In this document: in pieces, positions 27,058 through 37,494 of the stretch
Position numbering within the stretch: position 1 is the stretch's first letter
How the letters are laid out: every line of letters starts with the position of its first letter
Source: Hypomyces perniciosus
Lineage: Eukaryota > Ascomycota > Sordariomycetes > Hypocreales > Hypocreaceae
NCBI GenBank assembly: GCA_008477525.1
Contig: SPDT01000007.1
Coordinates: 124,001-188,000, forward strand
Length of the DNA: 64,000 bases
Direction: 5' to 3'
Made by a program: the position numbers and the translations under genes
Notes under the pieces: generated by a model
The model's database searches: none
Told to the model about the DNA's origin: nothing
Seen by the model: the letters and a program-made list of their open reading frames with translations, nothing else

Positions 27058-27321
27058 TGTTGGGTTGAGTAGGCCGGGGCCCTACCGCTTATCAGCGCTA
27101 GGGAGCTCTTATCTGCTATGTAAGCAGATACGAGCTGACACACACATCGCATAAGCGATGTGTCAGACTATGCAGGCGCTGTAAGCGCCTGCACACAGCT
27201 TTTTCTTTGTGTTAGCTATGTGTATATATAGTGAGGCCACTACGGCATATTCTCTTTCATAGAATCAAGCTTCGTTTCCCATCTCTCTATGCTCCACATA
27301 GCTGTGCCGCGCTCCGCCACA
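27058..27321 (+). repeat. Young family A solo LTR in B2
   Basis: 264 bp, starting TGTTGGGTTGAGTAGGCC and ending GCTCCGCCACA, with target duplication ACATT on both sides (27,053-27,057 and 27,322-27,326). B1 lacks the insertion at the equivalent place near 18,520. CpA and TpG are common here, so it arrived after most RIP of the surrounding B2 sequence, or escaped it. An apparent 63-codon open frame across it is chance. Confidence 0.9.
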
Positions 27322-27941
27322 ACATTTCTTTAAAAGGTGTTTCTAATATTAGTAATAAAGCAAGTTTACTATAAGGTTAATAAGTTCTCGCCTTTATTAT
27401 TTAGCAAATATAATATATAAATATATAGCGCTTAATATTTTATTTTATATTTTATTAATAAGAGGTTAATATAATATATTTTAAAGTATAATTAACTCTT
27501 TAATATTTAATAGTTAGATTATTATAAAGTAATATTAAAATTTTAATATAAAGACCTATTAATATATAGACTTTGCTTTTAATAGTAAACTAACTAGTTA
27601 TTACTAATAACCTAATTATTACTATAAAATATATTAACTACTCTTTAGCTTTAAACTTTCTATTAAATAAAGTAATCTCTTTATTAAGCTTATAAAACAG
27701 TTAAGCATAAAGACTTTTATATTTTTAGTAGTAAACTTATAGTAGTCTGCTATATAACCTATAAACTAGCAGTTATAACTCTACCTACTATACTCTGCAA
27801 GTAAGCTATTTATTAAATAGCATCTAGTCCTTATCCTTTACTTTAAGGCAACGCTAAAGTAATGGTTTTATTTATAGGCAACCTTATATATTTTTAGTTA
27901 CTATAGTATACTGCTGCAGATCCCTTTAGTTTATATAGGCT

Positions 27942-28520
27942 TGTTAAATAACAAGGTTATACTGAACCTTATTTATGTGTGGCTTCTAGGAAGCTGTACA
28001 CAATGCAGTAATAAGGAAACGACTGAGAGTCTAATTGGGTTAATAATGGATAAATAATTGAATTGTAACTAAACTAATAGCTAGAAAACTATAGAATATC
28101 TAGTGATATGCGGCTAATATAGAAGTGATTGTATGAACAATAGCTTTGTCTTCTACAATAGTCCTCCGACCTAACAATAGGCGTGCGGCGGCAGAATTAG
28201 GTTTATAGCCGCATTCCTATTTTCCGCAAAATTCATTTATATAGGAAATCGGCCAAATCGACTCATGGCTATATAAACAGGAAACCATTTTAGTCAGATT
28301 TTTCACAATAGCCATTATAGCCATTGTATTAAGTCTAGGGTAGGCGGGGTAGCTGGTCCTAGCTTAATTGTTATCCTTAAAGATAACAGAAATTTCCTGA
28401 CTTACACCAAAGTTCCTCCAGAACTCGGTCCTAGTATCGGGCCTAATTCCGGGTCTAGCCAGAATAGGAAGGTTACCCAAATACACTGAAATCCTTGCTT
28501 TTTAGCCCTCCTTTTTAACA
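27942..28520 (+). repeat. Family C solo LTR in B2, little RIP
   Basis: 579 bp with terminal inverted TGTTAAA / TTTAACA and target duplication AGGCT (27,937-27,941 and 28,521-28,525). B1 reads straight through at the equivalent site (near 19,140). The same repeat in degraded form is at 2,212-2,788. No full-length family C element is in the window, so its superfamily is unknown; the 5-bp duplication and TG...CA ends fit an LTR. Confidence 0.85.
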
Positions 28521-30560
28521 AGGCTATTAGCTTTTATACTATAAAAACACTGCAAAATCATTAATATATAGCTTTACTATAATTTTTTAATTTTAGCAGG
28601 ATTATAAAAATTAAAGTATTAAAACAACGTATTAGTAAAGTTAAACTTCTTTAGCTTATATTTAATGCGAAAATTAAATAAAGCTAGCTTATTAAAAGCC
28701 TTTGCCTGCTAGTAGAAAAGCTTTCGTTTATCTATAAAATAACAGGAATTAAAATAGTCTATTATAACTTAAATCTCTATACCTATATAAGCTAAATAAT
28801 ATCTCTATATTCAGAAAGCCTTTATAATAGTAAGACATTTAATATTAAGGGTATAATAATATAATTTAGAATTATCTAGCTTTTTTAATATATATACTAT
28901 AAAGTATTAAGTATCTTGCTAATACTAAGCTAATACTGCCTTAATTATATAGTTTAATACATCTATTTTTATATAAATTAGCGCCTTTAGGTTATAATAT
29001 ATTAAAATAGGTTTCTTTAAAAACTTTCCTTTAAGCTATTAAAAAGCTTTAAAAGCACTAGGTTCTAGCTGTAAAGAACCTTTTTGCTTTTTATAGGTAA
29101 AATCTATTAAAGGTATAATAATTTTATTATAATTTTTAATAAAGTAATAGTAAAACCCTATAAATCCTAGAAATATAGAGATATTATAAATACTTTTAAG
29201 TACAAGCTATTGAGCAATAGCTTAAATATATAACTATTTTATCTTAATTGTATGAAATATAATGATGTATTTAAAAAAAGTATTAAAATAATATAAAAGA
29301 TATATTTATTAATAGTAATATATAGCTTTATATTTTATATCTTTTTAATAATTTAGCGAATATACTATATATACTTGTTAAAAGTGCAGCTATAGATTAG
29401 TATATTATTAAAATATTTAATATAAATAAGATTAACTGGATTTTATAGTATATTATTAATATATTACTAAAAGTTATAGGGGAATTTATAAAGCTAAATA
29501 GTATAATATTACACTAAAACCATTTATATTAGCAGCGAAATACTATCTTCTATTTATTTTCTTTGCAGATAAATATCTAGTAATATATATCCTTTAAATT
29601 AAGCTTAGTAAAAATCTTAATATATAAAAGTCTATTAAAAATCTTAATATATAAAAGTCTATTAAAAATCTTAAAGATTAATAGTAAAAGAGTATAGTTC
29701 TTGCAAGTTATTTTATTTAAAGTATAGAAATTAATATATATTTGCAGTTTACTGCCTTTTTTCAGTATAAAGATTATAACGGCATTTACAGGACGAATAG
29801 ACCATTAAATCTATATATTCTATAATACTTTTTCTAAATATTTATAGAAAGCTTCTAGCTCTTTAAATGTTAAGTTATAGATAAAACTCTATACAGGCAT
29901 TTTTTTATCTTTTAATTTAATAGTATACTATGAATTTACTAGTATATTAGCAGCTTTTTCTGTAAAAAAGATATTAATAAAATTATAATATATAAAAAAA
30001 TAATTGTAAATATAAAGCTAATTTGTAGTCTTTTAGGGAAGTAGCTTTATTTAAGTTAAAAGATAATAGGTCTTTTAAAGCTTTTAACCTAAATTCCAGC
30101 TTCTTTTCAGTTACTAATATAAAAGCTATTTAGGCTCCTTTAATAGTTTATTATAACTGTTTCTTAAAGGCTATTAAAGTAATAAAATCCTTAATTAAAG
30201 GATAATTCTATTAATTATACTTCTATAAAAAGGTAAAATTAGCTTTTTAAAATTAAAGTCTTCTTAAAATAAAGTCTTTTAGGCTATTAGCGATAACGCA
30301 ATAAAATAGCTACTTTTTCTCTACTCTTTAATTATTAACTATCTTTATAAATATATTTATATAGCTATAGGTTATAGTAGAAACACTTAAAAAAATAATA
30401 GTAAACTTAAAAGCTAATAATAGACTTTTTAATTAATCTTGTTATTATAAAGAGATAATCTAAATATTACTGCTAGGATTAAATAAAGCATTTATATACT
30501 GCCAGTAACTACTTAACTATACCTTCTTTAATTATTTTATAGGTAGATTTATATAGTAAT

Positions 30561-30826
30561 TGTTGGATTGAGTAGGCCGGGGCCCTACCGCTTGCCGGCG
30601 CTAGGGAGCTCTTATCTGCTATGTAAGCAGATACGAGCTGACACACACACCGCGTAAGCGATGTGTCAGACTATGCAGGCGCTTATGAAGCGCCTGCACA
30701 CAGCTTCTTCTTTGTGTTAGCTATGTGTATATATAGCGAGGCCACTACGGCATATTCTCTTTCATAGAATCAAGCTTCGTTTCCCATCTCTCTATGCTCC
30801 ACATAGCTGTGCCGCGCTCCGCCACA
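30561..30826 (+). repeat. Second young family A solo LTR in B2
   Basis: 266 bp, TGTTGGATTGAGTAGGCC to GCTCCGCCACA, with target duplication GTAAT (30,556-30,560 and 30,827-30,831). The uninterrupted sequence is visible in B1 near 21,135. It is very similar to the solo LTR at 27,058 and keeps CpA/TpG. Confidence 0.9.
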
Positions 30827-32064
30827 GTAATTATATTCTTAAACTTAATAAACTGCAAGTTTAGTATTTCTGCTAGTAAAGTATAGTTAAATAAGGTTAT
30901 TATACTTTTCAGTAAAGTAATATTTACTATTATACTTTATACAATTAAGAGTTTAATAAAAGGTTTTATAGTAAAGACTTCTATATTTTTAATAAATTAT
31001 TAAATTTAATAGGTTTCTTAGTTCCTTTAAACCTTTAAATACTTTAATTATTATATTCTTTAAAGCATTAACAGTATAATTTTAATATAATCCCTGCTAA
31101 TTATTAGGTCTAGTCTTTCTATATTTTCTTTAAAATTAAGATTCCTATTAAAAGCTATTTATATTATTAGTATAAGTATATATAAAAGTCTTAGTAATTA
31201 TATTAATATAAATTAACTTTTACTAGGTTATAGGGATTCTATAATAAAGTATTTACTTATTTATTATAAAGGAAAGGTACTGTAAAACTATATAAATCCT
31301 AAGCTATAAACGGGTTATTTTAAAAAACTTACTTTTAATAATCTTAAATTAAAAAAAGGAATAATTAAAAACTTTATTAAGCAGTTTAATATAGGCGAAA
31401 GACTTATAAAGTTGCTTTATAATACCTGGTTAGGCTATTGCGATTATTATTTTTAAGCTATTAATAAAATTTATTTTAAATAATTAATCTAGTAAATTTG
31501 CCTTTCTCTTTGAAATAATTAACCTATTGCTATTAAATATCTCCTTTTAAGCAGGAAATAGTATAAATAATTTTATAAGCTACCTAAAAAAAGGTATTAA
31601 AAAATAATTTAAACTGCCTTTTAATTATAGTAAAAAAAGTCTATAATTTTACTTAAAACTTTCCTTTATAATAAAAAGCTTAAATTTATACGTTACTTTA
31701 ATTGCCTTTATAAAGTTATTTTAAATTAACAGTATATAATAAACTAATTATAGGCAATAAACCTTTAATCTTTAAAAGTTTAAAAAAAAGGGTTTCCCTT
31801 TAAAAAAGAGTATTTAAATATTTCCTCTTTAAATATATTTACTGTTTATCTTTTATTTATTAAATGTAAATCTTAACTTCTTTTTCTATAAATAAAGTAT
31901 TATTTAAAAGGCCTAGTTAATAATCTAAAAGAGTAGCTTTACTTAAAGGTCTTTACACTTAAAATATAGCCTCTTTATTAAAAGTAAGCTAATTATTTAC
32001 CGCTAAAGGTATCTTTAACTTTAATAGTCTTTTTACCTTTATTAAAAATAGTAAAAGATTAATA

Positions 32065-32326
32065 TATTAAAGACCCTCTTTAAGGCAGATAGATTAGGTA
32101 AAGGGCTATAACTTTAAAGAAAAGTAAAGGAGGTTAAAGAGTAATTATTTAAAAGAGAAATAAATGCTAATAAGGAGGTAATAAATCAGAAATTAATAGT
32201 TAAGTATAGCAGTAGTAGTTTACTAGTCTTTAAAGTTTTATATCTTTAGGGACTATAGTTGCTTTTATATATACATTCTGGCCTATATAATATTACGAAA
32301 GCCCCAGAGCTTCCGGTCTCTTAATA
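32065..32326 (-). repeat. 5' LTR (right copy) of B2
   Basis: 262 bp, ending GGTCTCTTAATA (CTCCTAACA in B1), followed by the TAAGC duplication and then A1 sequence. Confidence 0.85.
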
Positions 32327-32623
32327 TAAGCTTATATAAACTATATATAATAAAATTAAGTTTTTATATATAAAAAGTATTTAGTAAAGAATATTATATT
32401 TCAAAGTAAAAATAAAGTTATTATTAATATATTAAATTTTTATTTATAAAGTTAATTAAAATAAAAATATAAAATACTATCAAGTTTAATTTATAGTTTA
32501 TAGGGATTTATAAAAATCCTTTATTACAAAAGGTATATATATAGTTATATTAATAATATATTTCTGTTATATATTTATTACTTTTATAATAGACTTCAAT
32601 TTTAAATTAAAGTAATATAATAT

Positions 32624-32695
32624 GCAAAGTGCAGATAAAGAGGGAAGAAAGGAAGGAAGGAAGGAAACGGACGATACACTATTTATATATATCAT
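32624..32695. other. 72-bp non-RIP insertion with GGAA repeats in A1
   Basis: Compared with A2 (near 13,940), A1 has 72 extra bases here, including a (GGAA)n/(GAAG)n tract and GCAAAGTGCAGATAAAGAGG. The 10-bp sequence AATATAATAT flanks it on both sides (32,614-32,623 and 32,696-32,705). Its base composition is unlike the surrounding RIP-altered DNA. It could be a small mobile fragment or break-repair filler. Confidence 0.6.
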
Positions 32696-32810
32696 AATAT
32701 AATATTAAAAATACTTTTTTAATACTTTAAAAAATAAAAACTTAAAATTAATTATATATCAACTCTTTCAAGGCTTTAAGTAATCAATTATTTATTTAAC
32801 AATATATCTA

Positions 32811-33192
32811 TTAAAGAAGATAGACCTCCAGATGACGGGCGTTTCTCTCCTGTTGAGTCCAGAATGATCCTCGTCTCGCGCCATGAACCCACAGTATGCG
32901 CCCGAAAGTCACTACCGCCATGTGTCCTGGAAATGTCGCAATGTAGAGTGGCTTGTCTGATTGAATTTTCTGTGAATAACTAATACCAAAGCTATAGTAC
33001 CCAACTACAATTACAAAAACTTATATCTTCTACTTTGGGTAGACACAATCTAAAGAAAACCGTACGAAATGCAGTCTTCGGACCAACCCTCGACAAACCT
33101 CGTCGGAGCCACAGATATAGCTCCATGCAACCACACTGTGGTCGAACCTCCAAAGAGTCAATATGTTAGATAGAATCACACGTTATAGTGTA
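32811..33192. other. Intergenic between the repeat block and the cluster
   Basis: Composition returns to normal within a few bases of 32,820, where similarity to A2 ends. No gene is seen. It probably includes the 3' UTR of the MFS gene, whose stop is at 33,193-33,195. Confidence 0.6.
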
Positions 33193-35080
33193 TCAGGCTG
33201 CCATGGCTGCTGCGCTTCCGGCTTTCCCTTTGATACTCCTCCACGGAATCAAGCCGCTGCCAAGAATACTGGAAGCTGACAAGGCTGTAGCGACCAAAAA
33301 TGTTTGAGTCAAGGCATCGTTGTAAGAGACCTGGATGCCAGCTAAATCGTCTGCTGGCAGGCTTTTCTGAAGGTTCGTGATGCCAGTTGACAGGACGATA
33401 CGAGGATCCAGGCTGGGGACATGAATAGCCAGCGATTGAGATAGCTTATTTGTGAAAACAGATTGCCCGACACTAACAAATATAGCACCACCCAGTGTTT
33501 GTAAGAAGGTAATCATGGCGGTACCAGTTGGCACATCTTTGAGATCAAGCACGTTTTGTATGGCCATCAAGGGTTGCTGCATACCCATGCCCACGCCGGC
33601 TCCATAGAGTATCTGGTAACCGATCCAATGCGATGAGGATGTTTCCGGATTCAAGGTCGACAGAAGACCAGCTCCAACGGACATAAGAGCCGTTCCAAGG
33701 ATCATAAGCGGTGAATAGTAGCCAACATTTGTCACAATCGCTCCAGAGACGATGGAGAGAATGACGACGCTGATCAGTACTGGCAGATTGCGAATCCCTG
33801 ATTGAATGGCCGAGACACCCTGCACAGCCTGGAACCAGATAGGCATGTAATATACAACGAGGTAAAAGGCAGAACCAAGAGAGAAGATGAAGAGGCAACT
33901 AGCCCATACGGACTTGTTACGTATGATGCGAGGAGGGACGGTCGCGTTCTCTTGTTGGCGGTGTTGCATGAAGATGAAGCCCAGGAGCAGAAGGCCAAAA
34001 ATGACAAAAAGCGCGATGATACGGCCATTGTTCCAAGGGTATAGAGTGCCACCCCACTGAAGAGCGAGAAGTAAACATATGATAGCCGGCATGAACAGTA
34101 GGTTGCCGATTGGGTCGAAACGCATAATGCTCTGAGTGAGGGTAAGGTTCTCGTCCCTAGGCATATCTCGGTTGGGTTCAGAGAAAACGATGGCAATGAC
34201 AACCATTGTAATGGCACCAATAGGGAGATTGATGAAGAAACACCATCGCCAAGTCTGGATGTATTGCGTTAGCAAACCGTAACCAAAATTGCCATCAGGT
34301 TGGACTGGATATCGTGCAAGAGGGAGGCTTACCGCTCTATCAGTGAAGACACCTCCGAGCAAAGGACCAGCCACGGATGCGATACCGTACATACTACCAA
34401 TCATGCCAGCGTACATTGGTCGTTTCGCGAGAGGGACGCTATGGGCTAAGATGATTAAAGCTCCGGACATGATACCGGCCGCTCCTTGGCCGGCGATGGC
34501 TCGTCCGATGATCAGTGTTACGGAATTTTGGGCAACTCCGCAGATCAAACTACCGAGTTCGAAAATGCAAATGGCGATTAAATAAACCCATTTAATGCTG
34601 AAGAACATGTAAAACTTGGCGAAGAGAAGTTGCAGGGCGGCAGTCGTCAAGAAATAGGCTGACATGTTAGCTTTCGATCAAACTGTAGACTAGCAGCAGG
34701 TAGCGGGCTTACCACTGCCATACCAACCAACTTCAGAAAGGCTGTGGAATTCATCGCTAATCTTGGGGATAGCTGTTGCGATGATGGAATTGCTGTGAAG
34801 CTCCAGTCAGCATTTTCGAAGGCTGGATGATCTCTGCCTATGAGACTCACTCGAGGGCAATCAAGAAGACACTCAGGCACAGCGCGAGGATGATGAGGCC
34901 GAGTGTGACGCCCGAGGGATACCTGGTGCTATCATCTTGGGCTTGCTCTCCTCCAACGGTCTTCTCAGCTCCAGCAATAAGGGGGACTGTCAGGGCAGGG
35001 ACTATTCCCTCTGAACCAGAAAGGGAAAATTGATCCCCGGATGAGGCATTCGATGAATAGTTGTTCTCTGTATCTGACAT
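33193..35080 (-). CDS. MFS multidrug/toxin exporter, DHA2 (14-TM) family
   Basis: Four exons: 35080-34851, 34792-34713, 34658-34333 and 34254-33193, giving 565 residues. All junctions are GT-AG and in phase. A polar N-terminus of about 55 residues precedes the first helix ([18 protein letters not shown]). Family motifs are [37 protein letters not shown] (helix 2), the loop around [14 protein letters not shown] and [14 protein letters not shown] before the central helices. This fits the 14-helix drug:H+ antiporter group that includes many cluster efflux pumps. The third intron (34,255-34,332, 78 bp) has no stop in frame, so the frame reads through it; family comparison across FTDR-A/TWRWCFF shows it should be removed. 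It probably exports the cluster product or gives self-protection. Start ATG at 35,080 is the first in frame. Confidence 0.88.
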
Positions 35081-36482
35081 ATTGACAGCGCTGAACGGAA
35101 GCTCGGCGTTGGTATGCAAGAAAGAAGAAGCCTCAGCTAAGGCTTTGTGTTGAGATTGTGAGATGTCAAGGCAAGTCGATCAAGATCTGGCGCGATGGTC
35201 TTCTACTCGTGCGATGACCTAAAAGCAATGCTGCAAAGAGCCTAAGTGCTGCCTTTGTGTCTCAAATGCGATGAAACAAACATGAAGGATGCTCAAAAAT
35301 CGACCCGTTTGCGGAGGGAACGGCGGAGGTTGTTGGTCGTTCGGCGATGTACACGTCCTTTCCCGCTGATCCACCAGACACCAGAAAACTAAGTTAGGGA
35401 AGCATCCAACAATGAAACGGATTGATGGAATCACGCCAAGAGATGACATGACATGGCTTATCTTAGGCTAGCAGGGGGATCATGACGGATCCTCATGGCT
35501 CTTTTCATGGCTCTTTTCATAGCTCTTCATGGGTCCTCAAGGATTGCCATGGATTCTCACTGATCCTGTGCAGCGGCTCAACAATTTCCCCGCGGTTCGA
35601 ACGCCACGCCCCACCTACCGTTGCATGGTGTATTTTGAAGCACCCCATTGGTGAGAACCATCCCTGATCACGGACACTTTCTGTTTTGTGGCTTGCAGGT
35701 GGCTTTTAAAGTGGCTTTTATGGCTTTTCGGACCAGGAGGAACAAGCAGGGGAGGCGCATCAATGGATTGTGAGGAGTTAGCATACGCGCACGATCCAAG
35801 GCTTCGTCATCAGGTTGGGCTTCCACTTGCGGAATACAGGCGGACTATGGGACATGGAGTACATGTACTTGCGGACCACTGGGCTTCAGAGTTCTTTGCT
35901 GACCTTGCAGCACTCTGCAGTGGTATCATTCACCTGGGCTGTAGTAAGAAGCGGAGGTGTGACAGGGGATTCGGCGGTGTGACAGGGGATTCGGCGATTT
36001 ATGACCCACTTCAGCTACCACTTCCCAGTCAACTCCGTACGTTTCGGAGTAGTTTAATACCTGGCTTCCTTTCAATATGAATGTGGCCGTATTAGAGCTC
36101 GCGGCAAGCCAAGGTTCGAGGTTGAATTACTGTTGGGTCTCGCTGGAGCTATAAATATTATTATATATATAAAGAGGTAGAAGTCAATAGTACTCTATAA
36201 AGAGGTTAGAGTAATAGAATAATTTAAAATAAAAATAAAATAATAGATAAGTGAGTTAATAAAGAATAATAAATTATTTTATTATATATTTCTAGTTTAA
36301 ATATATGAAAATATAGAAAAAGTTTTTTAAAATACTTTATATAAATTAATTTTTTTAGAAAGGCTCTTTTTCTTTTACTCCTTTTTGAAAATTAAGTCTT
36401 ATATAGTTATCAAGCTTAGATTAAATTAAAAAATCGCACTTCTAATCTATCCTATAGCAAGAACAGAGTGCTACCATTGCCA
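35081..36482. other. Intergenic with short tandem repeats and an AT-rich patch
   Basis: This 1.4-kb region holds the MFS promoter and the 3' side of the oxygenase gene. Visible items are 12-bp direct repeats CATGGCTCTTTT (35,494-35,517, with a third imperfect unit), a perfect 20-bp tandem duplication at 35,956-35,975/35,976-35,995, and an AT-rich RIP-like patch at about 36,140-36,440. A 130-codon open frame at 35,688-36,080 lacks an ATG at its start and a recognisable product, and I do not call it a gene. Confidence 0.5.
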
Positions 36483-37494
36483 TCAAGACTTTGCAAAGAC
36501 CTCCTCAGGAAGAGAGAACTGGCTACCAAACCGCTTGAACAGGAGTTGCCCAATGTTCTCGTTGTTGGGATCATCCGGCCTGAACGGATTGGTAGCATGA
36601 GAGTCACCATGCCAGAATGTAGCGCACGACAACCTCTCCGACTCACCCTGGTTGATAACCCTATGCTTGGCGCTTATGTAAACCCCAGCAGACCAATTCT
36701 GGATCATATCGCCGCAGTTAATGACTAACACGTCTTCAATGGACGAGACTGGCACCCATGCTTGCTTCGACTCAACCCACACTTCGAGACCCTCCTTGCC
36801 AGGCTGTTGAAGCAAGACAGTGACACCACCAAAGTCGGTGTGAGGACCGACACCAAACTGGCCTGGAAGAGTCGACTGGAACGGAGGGTAGCGGATCATC
36901 TTCATTTGAACAATGGGCCTCTTGGCGAAGCCATCCAAGACGGATGTCGGATGGCGGAGGCCTTGCAACAAGATTTCCCAGATAGTTCGGCCGAGGTTGC
37001 CAGTCGACTCGTAGTAGTCCCAGACTGGACCATGGAACTTTTCCTCTGGAAGGTTAGGCCAAACATTTGGGCAATAAAACCCCGGAGGCTCCACGACAGG
37101 ATCCTCTCGGCCAATGTAAAAGGCCTTGTAGCATCATCAGCAGTTAGCTCTACTTGTAACATCCGAATAGCTAAAGAGACCATACCTCTTTTGAGTCAGG
37201 CAAGTCGTCGCCAACTCGCATGGACATACCCGATGCCTCGTATCCTCTGCGGCCGGAGTTCTTCAAGAACGACAATTTGATCTTTTCCTCCTTGGGTAGG
37301 CTGAAGAAGTTGTTGAGCGCCTGAAGCAAACCCTTCTGCAATTCCAGGGGGACGCCATGGTTCTTGACCTGGAAAAAGCCAAATTGACCACAGGCCTCCT
37401 TGACCTCGGCGATGACTTTCTCCCTATCCCCTGGAGATTGGGGGTTCAGATATGGACCTAAGTCAATGATTGGTAGCACAATTTTGTCTGCCAT
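36483..37494 (-). CDS. 2-oxoglutarate/Fe(II)-dependent oxygenase, isopenicillin-N-synthase-like
   Basis: Two exons, 37494-37186 and 37124-36483 (intron 61 bp, GTATGG...CAAG), encode 316 residues. The N-terminal DIOX_N part (PIIDLGPYLNPQSPGDREKV, then GFFQVKNHGVP) is followed by the double-stranded beta-helix core. The iron ligands are His198 and Asp200 (GPHTDFGG) and His257 (SAKHRVI); Arg267 (SERLS) is the expected 2-oxoglutarate carboxylate partner. The length is typical and nothing is missing. Such enzymes hydroxylate, desaturate, epoxidise or rearrange cluster intermediates, so a tailoring role is inferred from its place between the exporter and the P450. Twelve-base tandem repeats occur in its upstream region. 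Cytosolic, with no signal peptide. Confidence 0.9.

Larger units (their letters stand above)
24301..32064 (-). pseudogene. Degenerate gypsy pol of B2 (interrupted)
   Basis: It is homologous to the B1 interior in the same order and equally broken. The RT box lies at 29,392-29,415. Three later insertions interrupt it at 27,058, 27,942 and 30,561. A tandem 22-bp duplication (AATCTTAATATATAAAAGTC-type) is seen near 29,615-29,665, absent from B1. Confidence 0.55.
24039..32326 (-). mobile_element. Ty3/gypsy retrotransposon B2, inserted in A1, carrying three solo LTRs
   Basis: LTRs at 24,039-24,300 and 32,065-32,326 (262 bp each) are flanked by the duplication TAAGC (24,034-24,038 and 32,327-32,331). 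The complement of a polypurine tract (AGCTGCCCCCCTTTT) follows the left LTR, so it reads on the minus strand like B1. The RT box at 29,392-29,415 reads YFNNILIY on the minus strand. Total length is 8,288 bp, or about 7.16 kb after removal of the two family A solo LTRs and one family C solo LTR with their duplications, close to B1's 7,128 bp. Confidence 0.85.
2126..32810 (+). mobile_element. Ty1/copia retrotransposon A1, 3'-truncated, broken up by nested insertions
   Basis: The outermost element. Its 5' LTR (2,126-2,971) and internal sequence match the better preserved copy A2 in the same order. Internal segments are about 2,972-4,602, 8,331-9,647, 24,006-24,038 and 32,332-32,810. Between them sit element D, copy A2 and element B2. 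A primer-binding-like sequence GTTATAAAACTAGG follows the LTR and aligns with A2's. Relative to A2 it lacks about 380 bp at the D junction and about 350 bp before the A2 insertion. The match ends near 32,800, equivalent to about 14,040 in A2, so the reverse transcriptase centre, the rest of pol and the 3' LTR are missing. No reading frame survives; RIP is heavy. Confidence 0.8.

Noticed and set aside
26961..27152. 63-codon minus-strand frame spanning a solo LTR boundary
   Set aside because: It crosses the insertion junction at 27,058, so it cannot be an ancestral gene.
2126..32810. AT-rich block as centromere, telomere or mitochondrial DNA
   Set aside because: LTR pairs, target duplications, polypurine tracts and RT motifs show nested retrotransposons; no telomeric repeat or mitochondrial gene is seen.
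35688..36080. 130-codon + strand frame upstream of the MFS gene
   Set aside because: It begins without an ATG, spans the 20-bp tandem duplication and shows no domain or plausible splice structure.
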